DNA of 64,000 bases from Thiomicrorhabdus sp033238645 (GTDB lineage Bacteria > Pseudomonadota > Gammaproteobacteria > Thiomicrospirales > Thiomicrospiraceae), in NCBI GenBank assembly GCA_033238645.1, contig BQXR01000004.1, positions 124,001-188,000 of the forward strand. Direction: 5' to 3'. This document shows positions 1 through 8,424 of this stretch, piece after piece. The first letter of the stretch is position 1, and each line of letters begins with the position of its first letter. Below the pieces are notes generated by a model, which saw nothing but the letters and a program-made list of their open reading frames with translations, was not told where the DNA came from and did no database searches. Made by a program: the position numbers and the translations under genes.

Positions 1-767
1 AGGTTCGTAGCCTTGCTCAAAAATCAGCCAGTGCTGCTAAAGATATCTCTGGTCTGATTGGCTCAGCTACACAGCAAATAAATAGCGGTACCAAACTGGT
101 TGAGAAAACCAATGGTGTCTTTAAAAATATGGTCGAACAAATTAAACAAGTTGAGCACCATGTTTCGAAAGTTGCCACCACCACCCAGGAACAAACCAGC
201 AGCCTTGAACAAGTAAATGATGCTGTCATCACGCTGGATAATATGACACAACAAAATGCTGCCTTAGTAGATCAGCTATCTGCAACCGCTAATGAGATGA
301 AAAATGAAGCGAGTCAACAATCTGAATTTATTAGCCGTTTTAAAATTAACCCTGATTTAAAGGATAGACATCTTCACGCTCATCTAAATATAGAGTTCTC
401 GGATGCTAAAATGAAACACAATGCTTGGCTCACTAATCTAGAGCTGCTCATCGCAGGTCAGAAAACGAGCCTACATGCGGAAGATGCTGATAAAGCTGAC
501 GGTTGTCCACTTGGACACTGGATTGCAACAGATGGTCAAAAATATAAACATCTTGCACATATGCCTGAGTTAATTCAAGTACATGCCGAGTTCCACACCA
601 TAGCGGGTCAAGTAGTGAGTGCCTGTGCCCTAGATGACTATGAGCATGCTCGACTAATACATAAACAAGCACTTAAATACTCAGTGGAGATACTGCACTT
701 AATTGATTTAGTAGAGGCTGATTTAAGCAACTCAACAGATGATGAATATTTACCCCCCCTGCTCTAG
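1..767 (+). CDS. Methyl-accepting chemotaxis protein, C-terminal part, with CZB domain (5' end outside window)
   Basis: The frame is open from the first complete codon at position 3, so the gene enters from the left and has no start here. The first ~80 residues are the heptad-rich end of the cytoplasmic signalling domain (for example VRSLAQKSASAAKDISGLI), which couples to CheA/CheW. After a linker comes a chemoreceptor zinc-binding (CZB) domain with the expected His, Cys and His-x3-His ligands: KHNAW, CPLGHW and HAEFH. CZB domains in other receptors sense zinc or oxidants such as hypochlorous acid; the ligand here is not known. The last codons, Pro-Pro-Leu-Leu-stop, are made by a copy of the iterated C-tract motif, so a change of run length would alter the tail. 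Family assignment is firm; the input domain is not visible. Confidence 0.9.
   Translation, partial: VRSLAQKSASAAKDISGLIGSATQQINSGTKLVEKTNGVFKNMVEQIKQVEHHVSKVATTTQEQTSSLEQVNDAVITLDNMTQQNAALVDQLSATANEMKNEASQQSEFISRFKINPDLKDRHLHAHLNIEFSDAKMKHNAWLTNLELLIAGQKTSLHAEDADKADGCPLGHWIATDGQKYKHLAHMPELIQVHAEFHTIAGQVVSACALDDYEHARLIHKQALKYSVEILHLIDLVEADLSNSTDDEYLPPLL
753..764 (-). repeat. Iterated G-tract motif, 7 G (GAGCA + G run on minus strand)
   Basis: Seven C followed by TGCTC on the plus strand, immediately before the TAG stop of the chemoreceptor gene. It is an exact copy of the motif found elsewhere in the left 38 kb. Confidence 0.8.
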
Positions 768-854
768 GGCTCCTCGAGGGTGCAAAACAACAGACAGGTT
801 AAAGTCACTTAATTAAAGCTATATAAAACTCAATTTAGGCTAAAACAATTACCC

Positions 855-886
855 ATAAAAAAGTCAGAAATTGCTGACTTTTTTAT
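855..886. terminator. Bidirectional intrinsic terminator
   Basis: An 11-bp stem (AAAAAAGTCAG paired with CTGACTTTTTT) around a 6-nt loop, A-rich before and T-rich after, lies between the rightward chemoreceptor gene and the leftward secreted-protein gene. It can serve both convergent transcripts. Confidence 0.85.
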
Positions 887-910
887 GCCTCACGAATAAA
901 GCTAATTTAA

Positions 911-1495
911 TTAACGACAAACAGACTCATAAGGTTCTAACAAAGCACTTAACCCTTCTAAGGAGAAGTGATACTCTCTCTTACCAAAGTCTCTATGAAT
1001 CAATTGAATATAAATCATAGACTCTGACTTTAACTGCTTAAGAAACTGGGTATAAACCACCTGCAAGGCACGCATACTTTTAATACGCGCAGTATCCACT
1101 TCTAGACGAATATTATTCATATCCTTCTTGGCCTTTTTCACTGAGCTTAGCGTGCCTTTCAGAGGGACTAAACCAGGCTCTAACTCTGCAAGTTCGTTTG
1201 ATAAGAAACCATAGTTAACGTGTAGAACTGCTGAATCCGTCATCCACTTATTTTCATTAAATAGCAGTACCTGTAATAGAGGGAAAGGGGTTCTATTCGA
1301 ACAAGAAACACCAAAGTAGACCTCTTTATCAGCTAACTTGGTAAACAGTTGAAAATCGCTAATTTCACCGTAACTCCCCTGATACAGGGTCATATGAAAA
1401 TCACCAACAACCTTTGTTTTTACCTCAGCCAGCACATTAACACTCAGCAGTATTGTTAGACAGCAAGCCAAAGAGACTATTTTCTTCACGCCCAT
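911..1495 (-). CDS. Hypothetical secreted protein (194 aa)
   Basis: I do not recognise the family. The N-terminus is a clear Sec signal peptide: basic MGVKK, a hydrophobic stretch, then a likely cleavage site after VLA near residue 23. The mature part of about 170 residues has no further membrane segment and looks like a mixed alpha/beta exported domain with two Cys, one at the extreme C-terminus (ESVCR). A GGAG sits only one base before the ATG, unusually close, so initiation may be weak or slightly downstream. It is a single gene between two terminators, following parE on the same strand. The signal peptide is certain; no function is proposed. Confidence 0.7.
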   Translation of the reverse strand: MGVKKIVSLACCLTILLSVNVLAEVKTKVVGDFHMTLYQGSYGEISDFQLFTKLADKEVYFGVSCSNRTPFPLLQVLLFNENKWMTDSAVLHVNYGFLSNELAELEPGLVPLKGTLSSVKKAKKDMNNIRLEVDTARIKSMRALQVVYTQFLKQLKSESMIYIQLIHRDFGKREYHFSLEGLSALLEPYESVCR

Positions 1496-1533
1496 GCTCC
1501 TTAATTAAAAGATTTTCATTTATGTATCATGCA

Positions 1534-1561
1534 TAAAAAAAGCCCTGATAGGGCTTTTTTA
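1534..1561 (-). terminator. Intrinsic terminator after parE
   Basis: AAAAAAAGCCCT, a 4-nt loop, then AGGGCTTTTTT lies 34 bp beyond the parE stop and before the next leftward gene. Confidence 0.85.
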
Positions 1562-1594
1562 GATAATTGAAGATCTATTATTAGTAAAAAGTTT

Positions 1595-3481
1595 TTAGAC
1601 CTCGGCCAAATCTCCTTTATCTTCCAACCAAACTTTTCGGTCTCCTGAGCGTTTTTTGGCCAAAAGCATATCCATTAAATGAGAGTCCAAATCATGCTCT
1701 TGTAACTGTAGCTGAATCAAACGACGTGTCTCTGGCAGCATTGTCGTTTCACGCAATTGCGGAGGGTTCATTTCACCCAAGCCTTTGAATCGAGTAACAG
1801 AGACTTTGCCGGGCATTTTCTCAGCACTAATTCTATCCAATATCCCCTGACGTTCAGGTTCATCCAAAGCATAAAATACTTTTTTACCCACATCGATACG
1901 GTATAGAGGCGGCATAGCAACATAGATATGTCCCTGAGAAACTAGGTTTGGAAAGTGTTTCACAAACAGGGCACAGATCAACGTTGCAATATGTAACCCA
2001 TCTGAATCCGCATCAGCAAGAATACAGATCTTACCGTAACGTAATCCACTGATATCTTCCGTACCAGGGTCAACACCAATGGCAACACTAATATCATGAA
2101 TCTCTTGTGAAGCAAGCACCTGTCCAGAGTCAACTTCCCAAGTATTTAAAATCTTGCCTCGCAACGGCATAATGGCCTGAAAGTTTTTATCACGCGCCTG
2201 CTTAGCAGACCCCCCTGCTGAATCTCCCTCAACCAAAAACAACTCTGTTCGTGTAAGATCCACCTCCGTACAATCTGCTAATTTTCCAGGCAATGCGGGG
2301 CCAGAGGTAATTTTCTTACGGGTAATTTTTTTGGCTTTTTTACTACGGTTAGACGCATTCATAATCACCATATCGGCAATTTTTTCAGCAACGTCAGTAT
2401 GTTGATTTAACCAAAGACTCAGAGCGTCTTTCACCACACCTGAGATAAAAGGTACGCACTCACGGGAAGATAAACGCTCTTTAACTTGACCTGCAAACTG
2501 TGGCTCTCGAAGTTTTGCCGATAATACAAAGGCGACATTCAACCAAGCATCTTCAGGGGTGATTTTTACACCGCGAGGAATCAGATTACGAAATTCACAA
2601 AACTCTCTAATCGCATCGGTGGTTCCTGAACGCAAACCATTAACATGCGTCCCACCTTGTGGTGTTGGAATTAAGTTAACGTAACTTTCCATTAGTGTTT
2701 CACTCGGCTCCACTAACCAAGTAATCGCCCAAGCCACCCCTTCATTCTCCGCATTACTCTCACCAATAAATCCTTCTAATGGTAGTCTTTCTAATCCATC
2801 TAAGGCATCATTCAGATAATCCTTTAGACCATCCTCAAAATACCACTCAGTGGTCTCATCTGACTCTTCATCAATAAATTTCATTTTTAAGCCAGGGCTT
2901 AAAACGGCTTTGGCTCTTAATAGATGTTTTAAACGAGTTAAAGCATATTTAGGTGAATCAAAAAACTGTGCATCAGGCCAGAAACGTAAAAAAGTACCAG
3001 TATTTTTCTTGCCTACTTTTCCCATCACCTCTAGAGGTTCAATCACCTCCCCATTAGCAAAAGCAATCGTATGTACTTTACTGTCACGACGGATCTGTAT
3101 CTCAACTCGGTTGGATAGTGCATTGACTACAGAGATTCCTACCCCATGAAGTCCACCAGAGAATTGATAGGCTTTATTAGAGAACTTTCCTCCAGCATGA
3201 AGACGAGTCATAATTACTTCAACACCCGATACACCCTCTTCAGGGTGGATATCCACAGGCATACCACGACCATTATCTACAACACTCATTGAACCATCAG
3301 AGTAGTGTGTTACCGTAATTTCACTGGCAAAACCTGCAATTGCCTCATCCACACTGTTATCAATCACTTCTTGTGCTAAATGGTTAGGACGCGTGGTATC
3401 CGTGTACATACCTGGGCGTTTACGGACAGGATCTAAGCCTGTTAAAACTTCAATTTCTGATGCGTTGTAGTTTTCACTCAC
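1595..3481 (-). CDS. parE: DNA topoisomerase IV subunit B
   Basis: This is the ATPase subunit of topoisomerase IV, which with ParC decatenates daughter chromosomes. The 628-residue length is that of gammaproteobacterial ParE and shorter than GyrB. GHKL ATPase motifs are present: EVIDNSVDEA near residue 40, VDNGRGMP, and GGLHGVG near 110. The TOPRIM domain shows EGDSAGGSA and DADSDGLH, and the C-terminal signature RFKGLGEMN follows. The GDSAGG codons create a 6-base C run plus TGCTG at 2210-2220, a near match to the iterated motif that can be explained by conserved residues. It is divergent from pdxH with only tens of bases between start codons; parC is not adjacent. Confidence 0.97.
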   Translation of the reverse strand: MSENYNASEIEVLTGLDPVRKRPGMYTDTTRPNHLAQEVIDNSVDEAIAGFASEITVTHYSDGSMSVVDNGRGMPVDIHPEEGVSGVEVIMTRLHAGGKFSNKAYQFSGGLHGVGISVVNALSNRVEIQIRRDSKVHTIAFANGEVIEPLEVMGKVGKKNTGTFLRFWPDAQFFDSPKYALTRLKHLLRAKAVLSPGLKMKFIDEESDETTEWYFEDGLKDYLNDALDGLERLPLEGFIGESNAENEGVAWAITWLVEPSETLMESYVNLIPTPQGGTHVNGLRSGTTDAIREFCEFRNLIPRGVKITPEDAWLNVAFVLSAKLREPQFAGQVKERLSSRECVPFISGVVKDALSLWLNQHTDVAEKIADMVIMNASNRSKKAKKITRKKITSGPALPGKLADCTEVDLTRTELFLVEGDSAGGSAKQARDKNFQAIMPLRGKILNTWEVDSGQVLASQEIHDISVAIGVDPGTEDISGLRYGKICILADADSDGLHIATLICALFVKHFPNLVSQGHIYVAMPPLYRIDVGKKVFYALDEPERQGILDRISAEKMPGKVSVTRFKGLGEMNPPQLRETTMLPETRRLIQLQLQEHDLDSHLMDMLLAKKRSGDRKVWLEDKGDLAEV

Positions 3482-3539
3482 AGTGAAGACTCCTAGTGAT
3501 AGAATGGATGAAACAATTAACTCAGAATCATATCATATT

Positions 3540-4190
3540 ATGCCTAATCGAGACTACCAACAAGAGCGCCGTGACTACGACGCCCCTGGCCTAAGTAAAA
3601 CACAATTAAAAACATCGCCTTTTGTACAATTCACAAGCTGGATGGATGATGCGCTTGCTAGCCCAAATAAGGATGCAACGGCCATGTCTGTTGCAACGGT
3701 CGATCCATCGGGTCAACCTCATAACCGTATCGTCCTACTTAAAGAGGCCGATACAAGAGGGTTTGTTTTTTATACCCATTATGACAGTGCTAAAGGCCAT
3801 GAGATCATTGGCAACCAAAAAGCTTCTCTGCTATTTTTCTGGCCTGAACTTGAGCGCCAAGTGCGTATTGAAGGGATTCTAGACAAGGTTTCATTAGAGG
3901 AGTCTCAAGCCTATTTTGCATCAAGACCACGTGATAGCCAAATTGCTGCTTTAAGCTCGATACAAAGTCAAGAAGTGGCTAGTAGACAGGTGCTTGAGGA
4001 GACCTTTGCCAGCAACAAGGCCTTATATGCTGACCACCCCATTCCGCATCCTGAACACTGGGGTGGCTACCGTTTAGTTCCGAGTAAATTTGAGTTCTGG
4101 CAGGGTCGTCCAAACCGATTACATGATAGATTTATCTATCTACCAGATGCAAACAAACAAGACTGGTCAATTGCTCGTCTCTCTCCGTAA
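3540..4190 (+). CDS. pdxH: Pyridoxamine 5'-phosphate oxidase
   Basis: PdxH is an FMN-dependent oxidase that converts pyridoxine or pyridoxamine 5'-phosphate to pyridoxal 5'-phosphate. Family stretches visible are RIVLLKEAD, FYTHYDSAKGHEI, LERQVRIEG, SRPRDSQI, EFWQGRPNRLHDRF and the C-terminal ARLSP. Three in-frame starts exist: GTG at 3483, ATG at 3504 and ATG at 3540. The last gives 216 residues, closest to the usual ~218, and its N-terminus (MPNRDYQQERRDY) lines up with the family start. None has a convincing ribosome binding site, so the start is uncertain. The promoter must overlap the parE start region. Confidence 0.93.
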   Translation: MPNRDYQQERRDYDAPGLSKTQLKTSPFVQFTSWMDDALASPNKDATAMSVATVDPSGQPHNRIVLLKEADTRGFVFYTHYDSAKGHEIIGNQKASLLFFWPELERQVRIEGILDKVSLEESQAYFASRPRDSQIAALSSIQSQEVASRQVLEETFASNKALYADHPIPHPEHWGGYRLVPSKFEFWQGRPNRLHDRFIYLPDANKQDWSIARLSP

Positions 4191-4216
4191 CTAAAAAAAA
4201 CAACCATTGATACTCT

Positions 4217-4894
4217 ATGACACCAACCGATCTGCACCCTAGCTGGCAAACCGCACTTAGCGGAGAATTTAATCAACCTTATATGCAGGCTCTACAGACT
4301 TTTTTGGTTGAGGAGGCTCGCGCTGGTAAAACTATTTTACCAGCAAAATCTCAGCGGTTTAATGCCCTCAATAGTACGCTACTAGACCAAGTTAAAGTCG
4401 TGATCTTAGGTCAAGACCCTTACCCAACGATTGGACATGCGCATGGACTCTGTTTCTCTGTTCAGCCAGAAGTCACCCCCCTACCCAAATCACTACTCAA
4501 CATCAATAAAGAACTACTTAGTGATCTTAATATAGATAACCGTCATACAGGCTGCCTACAGCCTTGGGCTGAACAAGGTGTTTTGCTCCTCAACGCCGTT
4601 TTAAGTGTTGAAGCAGGTAAAGCCAACGCACACCAAAGCAGAGGCTGGGAACAGTTTACCGATACGATAATTCAAACAATTGATGATCACAATGAACATT
4701 GTGTCTTTATTCTATGGGGGGCTTATGCCCAGAAGAAGGGCAAGATGATAAACCGTCAAAAACATTTTGTAATTGAAAGCCCACACCCATCGCCCCTATC
4801 TGCCTACCGTGGATTCTATGGCAGCCAGCCTTTCTCTCAAACAAATGAATATCTTCTCAGACATCAAAAAAAGCCAATCAACTGGCAACTGTAA
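4217..4894 (+). CDS. ung: Uracil-DNA glycosylase, family 1
   Basis: Ung removes uracil from DNA to start base excision repair. The 225-residue protein carries the water-activating motif GQDPYP with the catalytic Asp, LLNAVLSVEAGKANAH, FILWGAYAQ, and the DNA-intercalation loop HPSPLSAYRGF with the catalytic His. It starts 26 bp after the pdxH stop on the same strand, so the two may be co-transcribed. No clear terminator follows; the 117-bp gap to the convergent plsC gene holds an 8-base C run at 4946-4953 that lacks the TGCTC half of the iterated motif. Confidence 0.97.
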   Translation: MTPTDLHPSWQTALSGEFNQPYMQALQTFLVEEARAGKTILPAKSQRFNALNSTLLDQVKVVILGQDPYPTIGHAHGLCFSVQPEVTPLPKSLLNINKELLSDLNIDNRHTGCLQPWAEQGVLLLNAVLSVEAGKANAHQSRGWEQFTDTIIQTIDDHNEHCVFILWGAYAQKKGKMINRQKHFVIESPHPSPLSAYRGFYGSQPFSQTNEYLLRHQKKPINWQL

Positions 4895-5011
4895 GCATCC
4901 TTTCATACACCTAGATGACACTAAGATAAAGTACCTAAACACCTACCCCCCCCTATCTGAAATCATTATAAATTACATAATCATTTATTTAGAGGCTCTC
5001 CTAGATAACTT

Positions 5012-5737
5012 TTACTGCTTATCGTCAGCCAAGGTTAAATGTGACTTAAACCACTGCTCTGCTTCAGCATTAATTTCTGCTACAGACATTTCTGAGACAT
5101 CTAGTGCTGGGCTAATATAGATATCGATCACACCAGGGCGTTTAATAAAACTATTCTTCGGCCAGCAACTACCTGCGTTATGAGCCACCAAGTAGACAGG
5201 CGCATTTGCCTTACTCGCCAACATTGAGCCACCAATATTGACTTTACCCAGTTGCTGAGGCGGCATACGCGTTCCCTCAGGAAAAACCACAACCCAATCC
5301 CCCTGCTCTAAACGAGATTTGCCTTGCTTAATCAATTGATTTAGCGCTTTACGGCCTGCACCTCGATCAATCGCAATCGGGTTAAGTAGTGCCATTCCCC
5401 AGCCAAAAAATGGAATCTTAAGTAACTCTCTTTTTAACACATAAGCCTGACGCGGAAAGATCTCCTGAAGCGCCAAAGTCTCCCAAGCTGATTCATGCCT
5501 AGATAAGATAAGTCCCGCTTGATCAGTTTTGATATTCTCTCTACCGTGTACTTGATAAGACACGCCACAAGTCCAACGTAACCATACTAGACAAAAACGC
5601 GCCCAGTAATGCATAAAGTGATAACGTGTTTTAATCGAGAAAGGTCGCGTGAACTGTCCAATAACAGAAAATAGAATAAGCGTCCCCCCCTGCCCAAAAG
5701 CAAATACCACTGAGCGTAAAAACCAAATGAGTTTCAT
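5012..5737 (-). CDS. plsC: 1-acyl-sn-glycerol-3-phosphate acyltransferase (PlsC family)
   Basis: This inner-membrane acyltransferase makes phosphatidic acid from lysophosphatidic acid. A hydrophobic N-terminal segment (residues ~5-30) is followed by the acyltransferase box as SRHESAWETL, an HX4E variant rather than the textbook HX4D, seen in a subgroup of proteobacterial PlsC. The substrate-binding block VVFPEGTRMP comes later, with PFFGWGM between. It overlaps the gmhB stop by 4 nt, as in the common gmhB-plsC pair. Two copies of the G-tract motif lie inside: GQGGT at residues ~16-20 and EQGDW before the FPEGTR block. Specificity for a particular acyl donor is not readable. Confidence 0.9.
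   Translation of the reverse strand: MKLIWFLRSVVFAFGQGGTLILFSVIGQFTRPFSIKTRYHFMHYWARFCLVWLRWTCGVSYQVHGRENIKTDQAGLILSRHESAWETLALQEIFPRQAYVLKRELLKIPFFGWGMALLNPIAIDRGAGRKALNQLIKQGKSRLEQGDWVVVFPEGTRMPPQQLGKVNIGGSMLASKANAPVYLVAHNAGSCWPKNSFIKRPGVIDIYISPALDVSEMSVAEINAEAEQWFKSHLTLADDKQ
5299..5308 (-). repeat. Iterated G-tract motif, short copy (5 G)
   Basis: Five C followed by TGCTC inside plsC, encoding Glu-Gln-Gly-Asp in a position that is not a catalytic motif. Confidence 0.5.
5684..5695 (-). repeat. Iterated G-tract motif, variant (7 G, GGGCA lead)
   Basis: Seven C followed by TGCCC, one mismatch from TGCTC, inside the N-terminal hydrophobic part of plsC where it encodes Gly-Gln-Gly-Gly. Confidence 0.6.
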
Positions 5738-6282
5738 TTTAAAATTGCCTCCACCACTGCTGCTAAATTGTCATAAACAGGAATATCATATTCACTTAAG
5801 ATTGCATGAGCAGATGCCACTATCACAGCACCTTTACCTGTTTTAACCAAATAAGGCTTCATCTGTTTAGACAAGGCCGCCTGCATATCTTTCGTGGTAT
5901 CGCCCACCATCGGAGCACCCGCCAAACTTCGACCGTAACGAAGTTCTATCGCCGTCAACATTCCTGAGCCAGGCTTACGGGATGGCGAGTTATCATCCCC
6001 TAAATAGGGTGAATAACTGATCCAGTCAACACCAAATTCACCCAACAAATCTTGCATCTTCTGATGAATTTCACTCATGCCTGCACGCGTATAATAACCC
6101 CGTTTAATACCAGACTGATTAGTGGCAACCGCCACTGTCCAACCAGCTTGTTTTAAGCGTTTAATCGCCTCAATACTGCCTGGTTCAGCAATCCACTCAT
6201 CGACATTTTTAATATAATCATCACGATCAATATTAATAACCCCATCACGATCTAAGACAATAATTTTTTGCACTTTGTTCAC
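5734..6282 (-). CDS. gmhB: D-glycero-D-manno-heptose 1,7-bisphosphate 7-phosphatase (GmhB-like, zinc ligands missing)
   Basis: This HAD-superfamily phosphatase acts in ADP-heptose synthesis for the LPS inner core. HAD motif I is DRDGVIN (Asp11/Asp13), motif II ATNQSG, and motif IV contains GDTTKD (Asp128). In well-studied GmhB a loop holds zinc with three Cys and one His just before the conserved RKP. Here that stretch reads SPYLGDDNSPSRKP (residues 91-104), with Ser or Tyr at every ligand position, and the protein has no Cys at all. It sits upstream of plsC with a 4-nt overlap and downstream of glyS. A related histidinol-phosphatase-like HAD is a less likely reading. Confidence 0.85.
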   Translation of the reverse strand: MNKVQKIIVLDRDGVINIDRDDYIKNVDEWIAEPGSIEAIKRLKQAGWTVAVATNQSGIKRGYYTRAGMSEIHQKMQDLLGEFGVDWISYSPYLGDDNSPSRKPGSGMLTAIELRYGRSLAGAPMVGDTTKDMQAALSKQMKPYLVKTGKGAVIVASAHAILSEYDIPVYDNLAAVVEAILK

Positions 6283-6293
6283 TCGCTATAAAC

Positions 6294-6322
6294 ACAAATT
6301 CCCGCTCTAAGCGGGAACTTGT
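6294..6322 (-). terminator. Probable terminator after glyS
   Basis: TTCCCGCT and AGCGGGAA pair around a 3-nt loop, with outer ACAA/TTGT pairing, in the 66-bp gap after the glyS stop. The T tract is weak, so read-through into gmhB-plsC is possible. Confidence 0.55.
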
Positions 6323-6348
6323 TTAATCACTTTAGTTTCATTCCGACC

Positions 6349-8424
6349 TTACAGTCTAGAGACATCAGCCACTTGTAAGAACAACTGGTAGATTTGATTC
6401 AGTAGAGCCAAACGGTTTTGGCGAACTTTAATATCATCAGCCATCACCATAACATCATCAAAGAAAGCATCTACCGCTTCACGAATCGTCGCTAAAGAAC
6501 CGATGGCTGCCGTATAGTCACGAGCAGAGATCTGTTCACTAACGGTTTCACGTAGAGCATCGAGAGCAGTCCATAGAACCTTCTCAGCATCCACTTCAAA
6601 TAAAGAGACATCTACCGTTTCAGACAGTTCACCTTCAACCTTTTTTAGGATATTGCTGATACGCTTATTAGCCGCACTTAAACTTTCAGCACCATCCATC
6701 TGGCTAAACTGCTTAACCGCTTCTATGCGTTTTGCAAAATCTATAGGGTGCGAAGGTCGGCAAACACGTACCGCTTCAAACTGCTCAGCACTGATATCTT
6801 GATCAGCGTAATAAGCACGTAAACGGCTCATAATAAAATCATAGATATCATTCACTAGTTTCTCTGTTGATTCAACAGACTCATGTAGCGCCAAACTCTC
6901 TTCAATTAAGAAACGTAGATCTAGGTCTAGTTGCTTCTCGATCATGGTACGCACTAAACCAAGTGCAGCACGACGTAGAGCAAACGGATCCTTATCACCT
7001 GTTGGTACCTGACCAATACCGAAGATACCCGTAATGGTATCTAACTTATCGGCAATGGCTAAAGCTTGCGCAACGGCAGATTCTGGTAGTGAATCCCCTG
7101 AAAAACGTGGTTGATATTGTGCTTCAATCGCTTCAGAAACACCTACATTCTCTTTTTGTTCTGTTGCGTAGTAACGCCCCATCACTCCTTGAAGGTCTGG
7201 GAATTCACCTACCATTTCACTCAGTAAATCACACTTAGACAAACGTGCAGCACGCTCACAAATCTCTGGCTTCACACCTAACGGCTTACCGATGGTAACG
7301 GTTAAGGTTTCTAAACGCTCAACCTTATCAAACAGCGTACCTAGCTGTTTTTGAAAAACTACTGTTTTCAAACGCGGTAAGAAATGATCTAAAGGCTGTT
7401 TGCGATCTTGATCCCAAAAGAATTTAGCATCCGCTAAACGTGGACGAATAACACGTTCATTACCGTACTTAACCGAAGCAGGATTACTACTTTCGATATT
7501 ACTAACCGTAATAAACTTAGCCATCAATTGACCATCAGCATCAACCATATGGAAGTACTTTTGATGCCCTGCCATCGCTGAAATTAATGCTTCTGAAGGT
7601 ACTGATAGGAAGTTTTCATCAAAGTCACCAACAACGGCAACTGGCCACTCATTGAGTGCTGTGACTTCTTCTAATAGATCAGCATTAATAATAGCTGTTC
7701 CACCTGACTGTTGAGCCGCTTCTTTAACTTGCTTTACAATGTTTGCACTACGCGCAGCAAAGTCTACCTGAACATAACCTTTCGATTCTAACGCTTCAAC
7801 ATAAGTACTTGGATGTGAAATGAGTAATTCTGCAGGCGCGTGGAAACGGTGACCTTTAGTGGTATTTGATGTTTCATGACCTAGGATAGTTGCAGGAACC
7901 ACTTTATCACCAAGTAACATCAACACCCAATGTACAGGGCGAACAAACTCAATATCAGAAGCCCCCCAGCGCATACGTTTAGGAATTGGCAGTTTAGCTA
8001 ATGATTGACTCACCATATCAGGCAGAAGACTCTCAACTGATGCACCTTTTTGCTCAAGGTTATACGCCATCCAAACGCCTTTATCCGTCTCGATCTCAAC
8101 CAAGTCATCTGCTGTTGCACCACCGCAACCACGTAAGAAACCTAGTAACGGTTTAGAAGGATTACCTTCCGCATCAAAAGCAGCTTTTTTGGTTGGCCCT
8201 TTACGCTGAACGACTTTATCATTCTGAACGGTTTGTAGACCTTCAATCAATACTGCTAAACGACGAGGTGCTGCATAAACCTTTACTTCACCAAATGAGA
8301 GTTCCGCTTCAGTTAAGCCCGCTTCAATGCCAGAGGCAAATGCATTGCTTAATTTTGTAAGCGCTTTTGGAGGTAACTCTTCTGTTCCAATTTCAACCAA
8401 AAATGTTTCAGTAGTAATAGACAT
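6349..8424 (-). CDS. glyS: Glycine--tRNA ligase beta subunit
   Basis: GlyS is the tRNA-binding large subunit of the bacterial alpha2beta2 glycyl-tRNA synthetase. The 691-residue length is standard. The N-terminal signature FLVEIGTEELPPK is present, with RRLAVLIEGL soon after, HRFHAP near residue 190, and the HD-like central region (SKCDLLSEMVGEFPDLQG, residues ~400-420). The C-terminus carries the DALR-type anticodon-binding helices. Its ATG overlaps the glyQ stop in TAATG, so translation of the two subunits is probably coupled, which suits an obligate heterotetramer. Confidence 0.97.
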   Translation of the reverse strand: MSITTETFLVEIGTEELPPKALTKLSNAFASGIEAGLTEAELSFGEVKVYAAPRRLAVLIEGLQTVQNDKVVQRKGPTKKAAFDAEGNPSKPLLGFLRGCGGATADDLVEIETDKGVWMAYNLEQKGASVESLLPDMVSQSLAKLPIPKRMRWGASDIEFVRPVHWVLMLLGDKVVPATILGHETSNTTKGHRFHAPAELLISHPSTYVEALESKGYVQVDFAARSANIVKQVKEAAQQSGGTAIINADLLEEVTALNEWPVAVVGDFDENFLSVPSEALISAMAGHQKYFHMVDADGQLMAKFITVSNIESSNPASVKYGNERVIRPRLADAKFFWDQDRKQPLDHFLPRLKTVVFQKQLGTLFDKVERLETLTVTIGKPLGVKPEICERAARLSKCDLLSEMVGEFPDLQGVMGRYYATEQKENVGVSEAIEAQYQPRFSGDSLPESAVAQALAIADKLDTITGIFGIGQVPTGDKDPFALRRAALGLVRTMIEKQLDLDLRFLIEESLALHESVESTEKLVNDIYDFIMSRLRAYYADQDISAEQFEAVRVCRPSHPIDFAKRIEAVKQFSQMDGAESLSAANKRISNILKKVEGELSETVDVSLFEVDAEKVLWTALDALRETVSEQISARDYTAAIGSLATIREAVDAFFDDVMVMADDIKVRQNRLALLNQIYQLFLQVADVSRL

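Noticed and set aside
2210..2220. Near copy of the G-tract motif in parE (and similar ones at 26611 in groES and 30581 in ispB)
   Set aside because: Not listed as separate repeat features, because the residues (GDSAGG, ESAGGI, RPLL) are conserved in these families and nearly force the sequence. They may only add codon-choice support.
4946..4953. 8-base C run between ung and plsC
   Set aside because: It lacks the TGCTC half, as does the 6-base run at 9846-9851, so neither is counted as a motif copy.
5430..5560. PlsC catalytic Asp replaced by Glu as a sign of inactivity
   Set aside because: The HX4E form in KHQSAWET-like boxes is found in other intact proteobacterial acyltransferases, and all other motifs are present.
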